DNA of 64,000 bases from Modestobacter sp. DSM 44400 (GTDB lineage: Bacteria; Actinomycetota; Actinomycetes; Mycobacteriales; Geodermatophilaceae): NCBI RefSeq assembly GCF_900107175.1, contig NZ_FNOZ01000001.1:124001-188000 (forward strand), given 5' to 3'. Shown here one piece after another: positions 19,628-28,456 of the stretch. Numbering within the stretch: position 1 is the first letter of the stretch; each line of letters starts with the position of its first letter. Under the pieces are notes generated by a model. That model made no database searches. It had not been told where the DNA came from and worked only from the letters and a program-made list of their open reading frames with translations. A program made the position numbers and the translations under genes.

Positions 19628-20641
19628 GTGCAGATCGTCGTGCTGGCCGGAGGCGTGGGCGGCGCCCGTTTCCTGCGCGGGGTGCTCGCCGCGGCGCCCG
19701 GCGCCGACGTCACCGTGGTGGTGAACACAGGCGACGACGTGACGATGCACGGGTTGCGGATCTGCCCCGACCTGGACACCGTGATGTACACGCTGGGGAA
19801 CGGGATCGACGAGGAACGCGGCTGGGGCCGGCGCGGTGAGAGCTGGACGGTCAAGAACGAACTGGCTGCCTACGGCGCCGAGCCGACCTGGTTCGGGCTC
19901 GGCGACCGCGACCTCGCGACCCATCTCGTCCGCACCCGCATGCTGGACGCCGGCTACCCCCTCTCGGAGGTCACCGCGGCGCTGTCCACCCGCTGGCAGC
20001 CCGGCGTCCGGCTGCTGCCGATGAGCGACCAGCGGGTCGAGACCCACGTCGTCGTGGCCGACCCCGAGACCGGGCGGCCGCAGGCGATCCACTTCCAGGA
20101 GTGGTGGGTCCGGCACCGTGCGTCGCTGGAGGCCAGCGCCTTCGTCCAGGTCGGCGTGGACAGAGCCCGCCCGGCCCCCGGCGTCGTCGAGGCCCTCACC
20201 GGCGCCGACGCCGTCCTGCTCGCCCCGTCGAACCCGGTGGTCTCCATCGGCACCGTGCTCGGCGTCCCCGGCATCCGCGAGGCGCTGCGCGGCACGGCCG
20301 GCCGGGTCGTGGGCGTGTCCCCGATCGTCGGCGGCGAGGTGGTGCGCGGCATGGCCGACCGCTGCCTGCCGGTCGTCGGCGTCGAGGTCAGCGCCGAGGG
20401 CGTGGGTCGCCACTACGGCGCCCGCTCCGACGGCGGCCTGCTCGACGCCTGGCTGGTGCAGACCGGCGATGGTGCCTCCGTCCCCGGCGTCGACGTCCGC
20501 CCGGTGCCGCTGCTGATGAGCTCGCCGGAGACCACCGAGGCGCTGGCCCGGGCCGCGCTGGACGCCGCGGTAGAAGGACCCCGTCCTCCCCACCCTTCGC
20601 ACGCTCAGGGCGGGCCCCGGGACGGGGCCGGCGGCCGATGA
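19628..20641 (+). CDS. cofD: 2-phospho-L-lactate (phosphoenolpyruvate) transferase, F420 biosynthesis
   Basis: 337-residue CofD/FbiA. It moves the (enol)pyruvate- or lactate-phosphate moiety from its GDP-activated form onto the deazaflavin Fo to give (dehydro-)F420-0. The N-terminal [13 protein letters not shown] nucleotide-binding loop, [11 protein letters not shown], the [12 protein letters not shown] segment and [14 protein letters not shown] are typical. Start GTG at 19628. The last 21 residues (from about 317) are Pro/His/Gly/Arg-rich and are encoded by a dispersed repeat, so the tail is probably not part of the ancestral fold. The stop overlaps the cofE ATG as ATGA. Confidence 0.95.
   Translation: MQIVVLAGGVGGARFLRGVLAAAPGADVTVVVNTGDDVTMHGLRICPDLDTVMYTLGNGIDEERGWGRRGESWTVKNELAAYGAEPTWFGLGDRDLATHLVRTRMLDAGYPLSEVTAALSTRWQPGVRLLPMSDQRVETHVVVADPETGRPQAIHFQEWWVRHRASLEASAFVQVGVDRARPAPGVVEALTGADAVLLAPSNPVVSIGTVLGVPGIREALRGTAGRVVGVSPIVGGEVVRGMADRCLPVVGVEVSAEGVGRHYGARSDGGLLDAWLVQTGDGASVPGVDVRPVPLLMSSPETTEALARAALDAAVEGPRPPHPSHAQGGPRDGAGGR
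20571..20630 (+). repeat. Dispersed ~60-bp repeat, copy 5 (inside the cofD 3' end)
   Basis: Plus strand: TAGAAGGACCCC, then CCCCACC, CTTCGCACGCTC, GGGCGGGCCCCGG and a closing GGCCCCG/CGGGGCC inverted repeat. The leading TAG is out of frame with cofD, so the element is translated. It ends 7 nt before the cofE start codon and so supplies that gene's leader. Confidence 0.8.
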
Positions 20642-21723
20642 CCGAGCCGGCTGCCGGCTACTCGGTGTTCCCGGTGCTCGGCCTGCCGGAGTTCGCGCCC
20701 GGCGACGACCTGGCCGCCGCGATTGCCGCCGCCGCCCCGTGGCTGACCGACGGGGACGTCGTGGTGGTGACCTCCAAGGTCGTCTCCAAGGTCGAGGGCA
20801 ACCTCGTCCACGTCGAGCCGGGCACCGACCGGGAGGCGGCCCGCCAGCGCGCGGTCGATGCCGAGACCGTCCGGGTGGTCGCCCGCCGCGGACCGCTGCG
20901 GATCGTGGAGACCCGGCACGGCTGGGTGGTCGCCGCGGCCGGCATCGACGCCTCCAACGTGGCCGCCGACAGCCTGGTCCTGCTGCCCGCCGACGCCGAC
21001 GCCTCGGCCCGGGAACTCCGCACGGGCCTGGGCCGGCTGCTGAGCGTGCGGGTGGGCGTCGTGGTCAGCGACACGTTCGGCCGCCCGTGGCGCGACGGGC
21101 TCACCGACGTCGCGGTCGGCGCTGCCGGGGTCCCGGCTCTGCTGGACCTGCGCGGCGAGGTCGACGCGTACGGCAATCGGCTGGAGACCACGCAGGTCGC
21201 CCTGGTCGACGAGCTCGCCGCCGCGGCGGACCTGGTGAAGGGCAAGCTGGCCGGGGTGCCGGTCGCCGTCGTCCGCGGGCTGGCGCTGCCCGACCCGGCC
21301 GGCGACGACGCCGGCGCCCGCCCGCTGGTCCGGCTCGGCGCCGGCGACCTGTTCCCGTTCGGCAGCCGCGACCTGGTGGCCGGTCGCGCCCCCGCCGAGC
21401 GGATCACCCCCCGGCCCGGGGACCTCGACGCGGTCGCCGAGGCCTTCCGAATCGCCGCGGTCGCGCTGCCGGAGTTCCCCGTCGTGCTGTCCTACGGCCG
21501 GGAGAGCGACGGCGGCATCGACGTGCACCTCGCTGACGCCGTCACCCGGACCACCGCCATCGCCCTGGGGGCCGTGCTGGGCGCCGTCCTGGTGCACCTC
21601 CGCGCCGAGGGCTGGGCGACCCGCTGGGAGCCGGTGAGCACGCCGGGCGCCTCCTCGCTGGTGGGCCGGCTCTGGCTGGGCGCCGACGACTCCGCCCAGG
21701 AGCAGCCCGGCTCGCTCGATTAG
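20638..21723 (+). CDS. cofE: Coenzyme F420:L-glutamate ligase with a short C-terminal domain
   Basis: 361 residues. The first ~245 are the CofE ligase that adds gamma-linked glutamates to F420-0, with [34 protein letters not shown] and [13 protein letters not shown]. In mycobacterial FbiB (about 450 residues) a full FMN nitroreductase-fold domain follows and reduces dehydro-F420-0. Here only about 110 residues follow; they lack the usual Arg-rich FMN-binding start of that domain but end like one ([20 protein letters not shown]). The reductase part may thus be remodelled or non-catalytic. ATG at 20638 overlaps cofD. The stop TAG is part of the rmlC -10 box. Confidence 0.9.
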   Translation: MTEPAAGYSVFPVLGLPEFAPGDDLAAAIAAAAPWLTDGDVVVVTSKVVSKVEGNLVHVEPGTDREAARQRAVDAETVRVVARRGPLRIVETRHGWVVAAAGIDASNVAADSLVLLPADADASARELRTGLGRLLSVRVGVVVSDTFGRPWRDGLTDVAVGAAGVPALLDLRGEVDAYGNRLETTQVALVDELAAAADLVKGKLAGVPVAVVRGLALPDPAGDDAGARPLVRLGAGDLFPFGSRDLVAGRAPAERITPRPGDLDAVAEAFRIAAVALPEFPVVLSYGRESDGGIDVHLADAVTRTTAIALGAVLGAVLVHLRAEGWATRWEPVSTPGASSLVGRLWLGADDSAQEQPGSLD

Positions 21724-21726
21724 CCT
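21721..21726 (+). promoter_or_regulatory. Candidate leaderless -10 box for rmlC
   Basis: TAGCCT ends 7 nt before the rmlC GTG. Its first three bases are the stop codon of cofE. Confidence 0.35.
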
Positions 21727-21733
21727 GCCCGCC

Positions 21734-22336
21734 GTGGAGATCCACGAGCTCGCCGTCCCCGACAGCTATGTGCTGGACCTGGTGCCGCACGGTGACTCCC
21801 GCGGCCGGTTCACCGAGTGGTACCGGGCCGACGTGCTGGCCGAGGCGACCGGCCTCGGGCTGACGCTGGCCCAGGCGAACCACTCCGTGTCCGCCCGCGG
21901 CGTGCTGCGCGGCGTGCACTTCGCGCTGGTGCCGCCGGGACAGGCCAAGTACGTGTACTGCCCGGCTGGAAAGGTGCTGGACGTGGTCGTTGACGTGCGG
22001 GTCGGCTCCCCCACGTTCGGTGTGCACGACTCGGTAGTGCTCGACAGCGAGCAGCCCCGGGCGGTGTACCTGGCCGAGGGGCTGGGGCACGCCTTCGTGT
22101 CGCTGGCCGACGGCAGCTCGGTGACCTACCTGGTGTCCACCGGCTACTCCCCCGGCCGCGAATTCGGCATCCACCCGATGGACTCCGTCCTGGACCTGCC
22201 CTGGCCGGCCGACGTGGAGCTCGAGCTGTCGGCCAAGGACCTCGCCGCCCCCACGCTCGCCCAGGCCCGGGAGCAGGAACTGCTGCCGACGATGGCGCAG
22301 TGCTCCGCGCGGTACGCGGAACTGCGGGCAGGCTGA
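21734..22336 (+). CDS. rmlC: dTDP-4-dehydrorhamnose 3,5-epimerase
   Basis: 200-residue cupin-fold epimerase for the third step of dTDP-L-rhamnose synthesis. The catalytic His (residue 62) lies in LRGVHFALVPPGQAKYVYC, DSRGRFTEWYR gives substrate-binding Arg residues, and LGHAFVSLADGSSVTYLVST holds the Tyr/His region. The length is near the usual 180-200. Start GTG at 21734, 10 nt after cofE. It is separate from rmlD/rmlB/rmlA, which are 0.3-3 kb downstream in two divergent units. Confidence 0.94.
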   Translation: MEIHELAVPDSYVLDLVPHGDSRGRFTEWYRADVLAEATGLGLTLAQANHSVSARGVLRGVHFALVPPGQAKYVYCPAGKVLDVVVDVRVGSPTFGVHDSVVLDSEQPRAVYLAEGLGHAFVSLADGSSVTYLVSTGYSPGREFGIHPMDSVLDLPWPADVELELSAKDLAAPTLAQAREQELLPTMAQCSARYAELRAG

Positions 22337-22340
22337 GTCC

Positions 22341-22577
22341 GTGCGGAGTCCCCGACTGCTCCACTGGCTGTGTGTCCTGGTGGCGGCCGGCGTCCTCACC
22401 GGCTTCGCCTTGCTTCTGCTGACCGGGAAGTACGTCAGCGACGGCCCCGTGGTTGTCGCGGTGACGCACGATCACGGCGTGCACGCCGGCGACCCGTTCG
22501 TGGTCGCGGGCTGGGCCCTGGGCATGCTGGCGGTGGGCCGCCTCGCCCTGGCCCCCGGCCGCGGGTCGTCCGGCTGA
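22341..22577 (+). CDS. Small two-span membrane protein
   Basis: 78 residues with two predicted membrane spans (about 8-28 and 54-70) joined by a hydrophilic loop with DHGVHAGDPF. No family is recognised. It begins 4 nt after the rmlC stop with GTG and so is probably co-transcribed with rmlC. It could be a membrane anchor or assembly factor, but there is no direct evidence. Confidence 0.6.
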   Translation: MRSPRLLHWLCVLVAAGVLTGFALLLLTGKYVSDGPVVVAVTHDHGVHAGDPFVVAGWALGMLAVGRLALAPGRGSSG

Positions 22578-22608
22578 CCGCGCCGTCTCGTACGGAGCGC
22601 CCGCGTCC

Positions 22609-23511
22609 TCAGGCCGCCCCGGGCGACCTCAGCTGGTCGAGGCACACCTGCAACGACTGCTGCCACGCCGGGAGTGGCGTGAGGCCGGCAGCGGTCCAGC
22701 TGGCCGGGTCCAGGACGCTGTAGGCAGGCCGCTGCGCCGGCCGGGGGAAGGCCTCGGTGGTGGTGGGCAGTACCCGGTCGGGGTCGGCACCGGTGCGGGC
22801 GAAGACCTCGCGGGCCAGACCGTGCCAGGTGGTGCTGCCGGCGTCGGTGGCGTGCAGCACCCCCCGGGTGCCGGTGGCCGCCAGCTCGACCAGACCGGCG
22901 GCCAGATCCGCGGACCAGGTGGGGCTGCCGGTCTGGTCGGCCACCACGGGAACGGTGTCCCGCTCGCCCTCGAGCCGGAGCATGGTGCGCACGAAGTTGC
23001 TGCCGTGGGCGGCGTAGACCCAGGCGGTGCGGACGACGACGGCGTCATCGTCCACGGCGGCAACCGCGCGTTCCCCGGCGAGCTTGGTGCGGCCGTAGGC
23101 GGTGCGGGGGGCCGGGGTGTCGCCGGCGCCGTAGGGAGTGGTGGCAGCGCCGTCGAAGACGTAGTCGGTGGAGACGTGCACCAGCCGGCCGCGACCGGCC
23201 AGCTCCTGCGCCAGCCAGCCGGGGGCGGTGCCGTTCAGCAGGGCGGCGGTGTCCTCGTCGGCCTCCGCAGCGTCGACGGCCGTGTAGGCAGCGGCGTTGA
23301 GCAGCACCGGCCGGTCCCCGCGGCCCTCGGCCGCGACCAGCCAGCCGCGCACGGTGGCACGGACGCCGTCCTCGTCGGTGAGGTCCAGCTGCGCCCGGCC
23401 CAGCGCGGTGACGGTGTCGCCGTCCCGGCCGGCGAGCACGGCTCGCAGGTCGGTGCCCAGCTGCCCGGTGGCGCCGGTCACCAGCCAGGATACCGGCGGC
23501 GAGGAGCTCAC
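22609..23511 (-). CDS. rmlD: dTDP-4-dehydrorhamnose reductase
   Basis: 300-residue extended short-chain dehydrogenase that catalyses the last step of dTDP-L-rhamnose synthesis with NAD(P)H. The cofactor motif GATGQLG, the VHVSTDYVFDG segment and the catalytic YGRTK are all visible, and the substrate region ends in PAYSVLDPASW-type sequence. GTG at 23511 overlaps the rmlB stop by GTGA, so the pair is translationally coupled. Confidence 0.95.
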   Translation of the reverse strand: MSSSPPVSWLVTGATGQLGTDLRAVLAGRDGDTVTALGRAQLDLTDEDGVRATVRGWLVAAEGRGDRPVLLNAAAYTAVDAAEADEDTAALLNGTAPGWLAQELAGRGRLVHVSTDYVFDGAATTPYGAGDTPAPRTAYGRTKLAGERAVAAVDDDAVVVRTAWVYAAHGSNFVRTMLRLEGERDTVPVVADQTGSPTWSADLAAGLVELAATGTRGVLHATDAGSTTWHGLAREVFARTGADPDRVLPTTTEAFPRPAQRPAYSVLDPASWTAAGLTPLPAWQQSLQVCLDQLRSPGAA

Positions 23512-24488
23512 GCGCGCACCTTGAGCGGTTCCCACCAGGCGCGGTTGTCCCGGTACCACTGCACGGTCAGCGCCAGGCCGTCCTCGAAGCTCATCCGGGG
23601 GGCGTAGCCGAGGGCGGCGGTCATGGTGAAGTCGACGGAGTAGCGCAGGTCGTGGCCGCCGCCGCGGGGGTCGACGATGTTCTCCACGTAGGACCAGTCG
23701 CGGCCGGTGGCGGCCAGCAGCTGCTCGGTGAGCTCCTTGTTCGACAGCTCCCGGCCGCCACCAATGTTGTAGAACTCCCCGGCCGCGCCCTTCTCCAGCA
23801 CGAGCTGGATGCCGCGGCAATGGTCGTCGACGAACAGCCAGTCGCGGACGTTCGCGCCCTCGCCGTACAGCGGCACCTTGTGACCGTCGAGCAGTTTGGT
23901 GACGAACAGCGGGATGACCTTCTCCGGGTAGTGGTAGGGCCCGTAGTTGTTCGAGCAGCGGGTGATCGAGATGTCCAGGCCGTAGGTCTTGGCGTAGGCG
24001 CGAGCGATCAGGTCGCTGCCCGCCTTGGCCGCCGAGTACGGGGAGTTCGGCTCCAGCAGGTGGTCCTCGGTCCAGGAGCCCTCGGTGATGGAGCCGTAGA
24101 CCTCGTCGGTGGACACGTGCACCACCCGGGGCACCTGGTGCCGGACGGCGGCGTCGAAGACCTGCTGGGCGCCGAGCACGTTGGTCAGCACGAAACCGGC
24201 TGCGCCGGTGATGGAGCGGTCGACGTGTGACTCGGCCGCGAAGTTGACCACCACGTCGTGCCCGGGCAGGGCGGCGTCCAGGTCCGCGGCCGAGCAGATG
24301 TCGCCGCGCACGAAGGTGTAGTTCGGGGAGTCGGCGACCGGGGCGAGGTTGGCCAGGTTCCCGGCGTAGGTCAACTTGTCGAAGACGGTGACCTGCGCGT
24401 CCTCGTAGCCGGGATAGCCACCCGCGAGCATTGTTCGTACGTAGTGCGAGCCGATGAAGCCCGCTCCGCCGGTGACCAGGACGCGCAT
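23508..24488 (-). CDS. rmlB: dTDP-glucose 4,6-dehydratase
   Basis: 326-residue NAD+-dependent dehydratase, second step of dTDP-rhamnose synthesis. It has the N-terminal TGGAGFIGSHYVR, the STDEVYG (Asp/Glu) catalytic pair, YSAAK with the catalytic Tyr and Lys, and RCSNNYGPYHYPEKVIP. ATG at 24488 begins the Rossmann fold; a TAGCGT box 7 nt upstream supports it. It is divergent from rmlA with a 119-nt gap. Confidence 0.96.
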   Translation of the reverse strand: MRVLVTGGAGFIGSHYVRTMLAGGYPGYEDAQVTVFDKLTYAGNLANLAPVADSPNYTFVRGDICSAADLDAALPGHDVVVNFAAESHVDRSITGAAGFVLTNVLGAQQVFDAAVRHQVPRVVHVSTDEVYGSITEGSWTEDHLLEPNSPYSAAKAGSDLIARAYAKTYGLDISITRCSNNYGPYHYPEKVIPLFVTKLLDGHKVPLYGEGANVRDWLFVDDHCRGIQLVLEKGAAGEFYNIGGGRELSNKELTEQLLAATGRDWSYVENIVDPRGGGHDLRYSVDFTMTAALGYAPRMSFEDGLALTVQWYRDNRAWWEPLKVRA

Positions 24489-24495
24489 GACCTGC

Positions 24496-24501
24496 ACGCT
24501 A
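24496..24501 (-). promoter_or_regulatory. Candidate leaderless -10 box for rmlB-rmlD
   Basis: TAGCGT on the minus strand ends 7 nt before the rmlB ATG. The same hexamer at the same distance precedes wzm (36238-36243). Confidence 0.4.
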
Positions 24502-24595
24502 GTTGCTGCACCGGCGCGGACGGGAATGCCCAGCCCAGGACCTACCACGGGGGAGTCGAGACGGCTCGGCGGGAGCGTCCCCCGATGGAGCCCCA

Positions 24596-24601
24596 TAACG
24601 T
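24596..24601 (+). promoter_or_regulatory. Candidate leaderless -10 box for rmlA
   Basis: TAACGT ends 6 nt before the rmlA ATG. It lies back to back with the rmlB box about 95 nt away. Confidence 0.4.
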
Positions 24602-24607
24602 CTCCCC

Positions 24608-25471
24608 ATGCGCGGGATCATCCTCGCCGGGGGAACCGGTAGTCGTCTGTGGCCCATCACCCTCGGGGTGAGCAAGCAGCTCATGCCGGTCTACGACAAG
24701 CCGATGATCTACTACCCGCTGTCCACGCTGATGATGGCCGGCATCCGCGAGGTCCTGGTCATCACCACCCCCGGTGACTCGGCGGCCTTCGCGCGGCTGC
24801 TGGGCGACGGCTCCCAGCTGGGCATGCGCATCGAGTACGCCGTCCAGCCCGTACCCGAGGGCCTGGCGCAGGCGTTCCTCATCGGCGCAGAGTTCCTCGA
24901 CGGGCAGGCCGCCGCCCTGGTGCTCGGCGACAACATCTTCTACGGCGCCGGCCTGGGCACCGCCCTCTCCCGGATGCCCGAGCCCGACGGCGGGCACGTG
25001 TTCGCCTACCACGTGGCCAACCCCGGCGAGTACGGCGTGGTGGAGTTCGACGGCACCGGCCGGGTCACCTCCATCGAGGAGAAGCCCGCCGAGCCCAAGA
25101 GCTCCTACGCCATTCCCGGCCTGTACTTCTTCGGCCCCGACGTCGTCGACGTCGCCCGCACGATCACCCCAAGCGCCCGCGGCGAGCTGGAGATCACCTC
25201 CGTCAACGAGCACTACCTGCGCCAGGGCCGGCTCACCGTTACCGTCCTGGACCGCGGTACCGCCTGGCTGGACACCGGTACCTTCACCAGCCTGCGCCAG
25301 GCCGGCGAGTTCGTCTCCGTCGTCGAGGAACGCCAGGGCCTCAAGATCGGCTGCATCGAGGAGGTCGCCTGGCGCAACAGCTGGCTGGACGACGACGGTC
25401 TGCGGGCCGTCGCGGAGCCGCTGGCCAAGAGCGGCTACGGGGACTACCTGCTGGGCCTGCTCGCCGGCTAG
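24608..25471 (+). CDS. rmlA: Glucose-1-phosphate thymidylyltransferase
   Basis: 287-residue nucleotidyltransferase that makes dTDP-glucose from glucose-1-phosphate and dTTP, the first step to dTDP-rhamnose. The signature loop GGTGSRLWP is at residues 8-16, followed by [20 protein letters not shown] (metal-binding Asp), SIEEKP and DTGTF. Its stop TAG shares the palindrome CTAG with the stop of the convergent glycosylase gene. Complete and of normal length. Confidence 0.96.
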   Translation: MRGIILAGGTGSRLWPITLGVSKQLMPVYDKPMIYYPLSTLMMAGIREVLVITTPGDSAAFARLLGDGSQLGMRIEYAVQPVPEGLAQAFLIGAEFLDGQAAALVLGDNIFYGAGLGTALSRMPEPDGGHVFAYHVANPGEYGVVEFDGTGRVTSIEEKPAEPKSSYAIPGLYFFGPDVVDVARTITPSARGELEITSVNEHYLRQGRLTVTVLDRGTAWLDTGTFTSLRQAGEFVSVVEERQGLKIGCIEEVAWRNSWLDDDGLRAVAEPLAKSGYGDYLLGLLAG

Positions 25472-26406
25472 ATCCCGCGGTACTGGGTGGGGACCATCCG
25501 AGGTCCGCGCTTGGGCGGCATGCTGCCGCCCACCTCCAGCAGCCGCACCACCCGCTGACGGTGCCCCGACCAGGGCTCGAGCAGCTGCAGCATCCCGACG
25601 TCATCGGTCTTCCGGCCGGCCAGCGACCAGCCGACCAGGTTCTTCAGGTGGTAGTCGCCGACGCTGACCGTGTCCGGGCAGCCCAGCGCCCGCTGCACCA
25701 CCTCGGCCGCCGTCCACACGCCGATGCCCGGCACGGTATGCAGGCGGCGCTGCAGCGTCGGGGAGTCGCAGCCGTCGTCCGGCTCCAGCCGGTGCGCCAC
25801 GCTCGCCACCGCCCGCAGCGCCCGGCGGCGGGCGCCGTCCAGTCCGCAGCGGTGCCACTCCCAGTCGGTCACCGCGAGCACCCGTTGCGCGGACGGGACG
25901 ACCCGCATGCCCGCCGGCGCGGGCCCCGGGGCCGGCTCGCCGGCCAGCCGGAGCAGCTCCCGCCAGGTGCGGTGCGCCTCGAGGCCGGTCACCTTCTGCT
26001 CCAGGACGGCGGGGACCAGCGCGTCCCAGGTCCGCCCGGTGCTGCCCAGTCGCAGCCACGGGGTACTGCGGTGCAACCGCACGACCAGCGGGTGCTCATC
26101 GGGCCGGAACTCCGCACACGGGTCCGCGGCGCCCAGCCAGCGCGGCACCGCACTCCCCGCCCAGCCGGCGCCCGGGCCCCAGGCCGCGACCCGGACCTCT
26201 CCGCCGTTCCCGGACAGGTGCACCGTCGCCGGCCCGTCGGGGGTGGTGGTCGTGCGCCAGATCCCGTCCTCGGCGTAGCGCAGTGTGGGGTCGCCGGTGC
26301 CCCGCCGGTCCCGGGACAGGGCGCGGCGGACGTCGGCCGGCCAGTCCGGCCGCCAGACCGACTCGTGCGCGGGCGCGCTGGTGGTCGTGCTCCTCGCTGC
26401 CGTCAG
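25468..26406 (-). CDS. DNA-3-methyladenine glycosylase-like HhH-GPD protein
   Basis: About 312 residues, HhH-GPD superfamily, AlkA-like base-excision enzyme that would remove alkylated bases. The helix-hairpin-helix reads [21 protein letters not shown], and the catalytic Asp follows in [13 protein letters not shown]. No ATG or GTG lies near a sensible N-terminus: the best start is CTG at 26406, which overlaps the upstream stop as CTGA and would give MTAARS at the N-terminus. The next options are far upstream inside the SDR gene or well within the fold. It is convergent with rmlA, sharing CTAG. Confidence 0.8.
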   Translation of the reverse strand: MTAARSTTTSAPAHESVWRPDWPADVRRALSRDRRGTGDPTLRYAEDGIWRTTTTPDGPATVHLSGNGGEVRVAAWGPGAGWAGSAVPRWLGAADPCAEFRPDEHPLVVRLHRSTPWLRLGSTGRTWDALVPAVLEQKVTGLEAHRTWRELLRLAGEPAPGPAPAGMRVVPSAQRVLAVTDWEWHRCGLDGARRRALRAVASVAHRLEPDDGCDSPTLQRRLHTVPGIGVWTAAEVVQRALGCPDTVSVGDYHLKNLVGWSLAGRKTDDVGMLQLLEPWSGHRQRVVRLLEVGGSMPPKRGPRMVPTQYRGI

Positions 26407-27173
26407 CGGGGGGCCATCCGCAGCGCGCCGTCCATCCGGATGACCTCGCCGTTGAGGTAGCCGTGCTCGACGATGTCCAGGGCGAGCTGGGCGAAGTCCT
26501 CGGGGCGGCCCAGTCGCTTGGGGAACGGGATGCCGGCGGCCAGCGCCGTCCGGGCCTCCTCGGGGAGCCCCGCGAGCAGCGGGGTGTCGACCAGACCCGG
26601 CGCGATGGTGCACACCCGGACGCCGACCGAGGACAGGTCTCGCGCCGCCGGCAGGGTCAGGCCCACGATGCCGCCCTTGGAGGCGGCGTAGGCGATCTGG
26701 CCGATCTGCCCGTCGTAGGCCGCGATCGAGGCGGTGTTGACGATCACGCCGCGCTCGCCGTCCTCCTCGGGCTCCGTGCGGGCCATCGCGGCGGCGGCCA
26801 GCCGGAGCACGTTGAAGGTGCCGATCAGGTTGACCGTCACCGTCCGGGTGAACGGCACCAGCTCGTGGGCGGAGCCGTCCCGGCCGAGCACCCGGGCGGC
26901 GTAGCCGATGCCGGCGCAGTTCACCGCGATGCGCAGCGGGCGGTCCTTGCCGGTCGCGTCCTCGATCGCCGCCTGCACGGAGGCCTCGTCGGTGACGTCG
27001 GTGCGCACGAATGTCGTGTGGCCGCCCAGCTCGGCCGCGAGGGCCTGTCCGCGGTCGGCCTGCAGGTCCATGATCGTGACGGCGGCCCCCCGGGCGGCCA
27101 GCGCGCGGGTGGTGGCCTCGCCGAGCCCGGAGGCACCCCCGGAGACGACCGCGGCGACGTCGATGCTTTTCAT
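26403..27173 (-). CDS. Short-chain dehydrogenase, 3-hydroxyacyl-CoA dehydrogenase type II-like
   Basis: 256-residue classical SDR. The NAD(P) loop is [11 protein letters not shown], the Asp in IMDLQADRG suggests NAD+ preference, NCAGIGYA follows, and the catalytic Ser and YAASK are in [21 protein letters not shown] (Tyr about residue 154). Closest in pattern to HSD17B10-type 3-hydroxyacyl-CoA dehydrogenases of fatty-acid or sterol oxidation. ATG at 27173 has TAATCT 7 nt upstream. It is followed by the glycosylase gene with a CTGA overlap. Confidence 0.88.
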   Translation of the reverse strand: MKSIDVAAVVSGGASGLGEATTRALAARGAAVTIMDLQADRGQALAAELGGHTTFVRTDVTDEASVQAAIEDATGKDRPLRIAVNCAGIGYAARVLGRDGSAHELVPFTRTVTVNLIGTFNVLRLAAAAMARTEPEEDGERGVIVNTASIAAYDGQIGQIAYAASKGGIVGLTLPAARDLSSVGVRVCTIAPGLVDTPLLAGLPEEARTALAAGIPFPKRLGRPEDFAQLALDIVEHGYLNGEVIRMDGALRMAPR

Positions 27174-27180
27174 GCCCGGG

Positions 27181-27186
27181 AGATTA
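27181..27186 (-). promoter_or_regulatory. Candidate leaderless -10 box for the SDR gene
   Basis: TAATCT on the minus strand ends 7 nt before the ATG at 27173. Confidence 0.4.
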
Positions 27187-27219
27187 GTTGCGCCGCGGGG
27201 CAGGACGGCGAGGGCCCGG

Positions 27220-27615
27220 TCAGTGCCCGGCGCCGCTGCCGGTCACGCCGGGCGACGGCTCGTGGTCCTGCGCAGCCCGCATGCCCACGCGTGCCTCCGC
27301 CTCGGCCAGGGCAACCTCGCGCGACAGCCGGACCAGTCGCGCCTCCTGCTCGCGGAACCGGACCCCCGTGCTGCCCATCATGTAGATGAGCAGGAGGGCG
27401 AGCACGTACAACAAGAGGTCAGCACCACGGGTCACCCCCACCCAGTCGGCCAGCTGCTGGGTGGCGTTGGGGAAGATGACCGCCAGCACTCCGACCACGA
27501 CGGTGATGCCGGCCAGGATCTTGCGGCGCGCCTGCCCCCGCAGTGATGCACGGGAGCGCAGCGAGAACCACACGGCGAAGATCAACGCCGGGACGAGCAG
27601 CCACTTGATGATCAC
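27220..27615 (-). CDS. DUF2304 domain-containing membrane protein
   Basis: 131-residue protein with three hydrophobic segments in the first 80 residues ([16 protein letters not shown], then [17 protein letters not shown], then [14 protein letters not shown]) and a cytoplasmic coiled-coil-like tail ([20 protein letters not shown]). DUF2304 proteins usually accompany a polyprenol-phosphate glycosyltransferase, as here. GTG at 27615 overlaps that gene's stop as GTGA, so they are coupled and likely form a complex. Confidence 0.88.
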   Translation of the reverse strand: MIIKWLLVPALIFAVWFSLRSRASLRGQARRKILAGITVVVGVLAVIFPNATQQLADWVGVTRGADLLLYVLALLLIYMMGSTGVRFREQEARLVRLSREVALAEAEARVGMRAAQDHEPSPGVTGSGAGH

Positions 27616-28397
27616 CGACGCCTCCCATGGCTGATTCGGTGCGCGACGGTGTCGGCGAGGATGTTCACGCTGTTGAGCAGGGGTTGGCCCTTCGAGCGCG
27701 AGTAGTCGGTGTAGAGGATGTGCACCGGGTACTCCACGATCCGCCGACCCGGTCGGGTCAGGTGTTCCTCCAGCTCGGAGGCGTAGGCCATCCCGGAGTG
27801 GGCGAGCTTGATGCTCGCCGCCACCTCGCGGGTGATCAGCCGCAGACCGTTGTGGGCGTCGGTGAGCTTGGTGCCCGACTTGCGGTTCATGAGCTTGGCC
27901 GCCAGTCGGAGGATCATCCGCCGCAACGGACTCATCTCGGTCTTCTGGTCGAGAAAGCGGGAGCCCATGACGACGTCGTAGCCCTCCCGGATCCGCCGGA
28001 TCATCCCGAGCAGGTCCGCCATCTGGTGCTGGCCATCGGCGTCGAAGCACCCGATGTAGCGCGCGGTGGTGAACCGGAGCGCGGCCTCGTACCCCGTCTG
28101 CAGGGCACCGCCGGCTCCCAGGTTGACCGGGTGGCTGACGCGGAGCGCGCCGGACGCGTCGATCTGCTCGGCCGATCCGTCGGTGCTGGCGTCGTCGACG
28201 GCGATGACGTGCAGCCCCTCGGCCACCAACTCGGCAATCACCCCGCGGACCACCGGCGCCTCGTTGTAGACGCGCACGATCACGACCGTGTCGTCCCACG
28301 GCCCGGGGGGCGGCGCCGTGGCCAGTTCAGGCGGCGTCGCGACGTGGAGCCCGTTCCGCTCGCCGGACTGCCACGCACCTTCTCCGACTGCGCTCAT
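27612..28397 (-). CDS. Family 2 glycosyltransferase, polyprenyl-phosphate mannosyl/glucosyltransferase-like
   Basis: 261-residue GT2 enzyme in the dolichol-phosphate mannose synthase style. It has IVRVYNEAPVVRGV at the N-terminus, the nucleotide-binding AVDDASTDGS, the metal-binding FDADGQH and the MGSRFLD region, and ends without its own membrane spans. With the DUF2304 partner it likely makes a polyprenyl-phospho-sugar used by membrane glycosyltransferases. The neighbour manC suggests GDP-mannose as donor (inference). ATG at 28397; TACGCT lies 8 nt upstream. Confidence 0.88.
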   Translation of the reverse strand: MSAVGEGAWQSGERNGLHVATPPELATAPPPGPWDDTVVIVRVYNEAPVVRGVIAELVAEGLHVIAVDDASTDGSAEQIDASGALRVSHPVNLGAGGALQTGYEAALRFTTARYIGCFDADGQHQMADLLGMIRRIREGYDVVMGSRFLDQKTEMSPLRRMILRLAAKLMNRKSGTKLTDAHNGLRLITREVAASIKLAHSGMAYASELEEHLTRPGRRIVEYPVHILYTDYSRSKGQPLLNSVNILADTVAHRISHGRRR

Positions 28398-28405
28398 CGG
28401 GACGG

Positions 28406-28411
28406 AGCGTA
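28406..28411 (-). promoter_or_regulatory. Candidate -10 box for the GT2-DUF2304 pair
   Basis: TACGCT on the minus strand ends 8 nt before the GT2 ATG at 28397. Confidence 0.35.
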
Positions 28412-28456
28412 GACGGCCGAGGACCTCAGCATGGGGACGCAACGCGCTGGGCACGG

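Noticed and set aside
27220-28299. Long minus-strand frame covering DUF2304 and much of the GT2 gene
   Set aside because: Only the part from GTG 27615 reads as DUF2304. The upstream part is an out-of-frame shadow of the glycosyltransferase.
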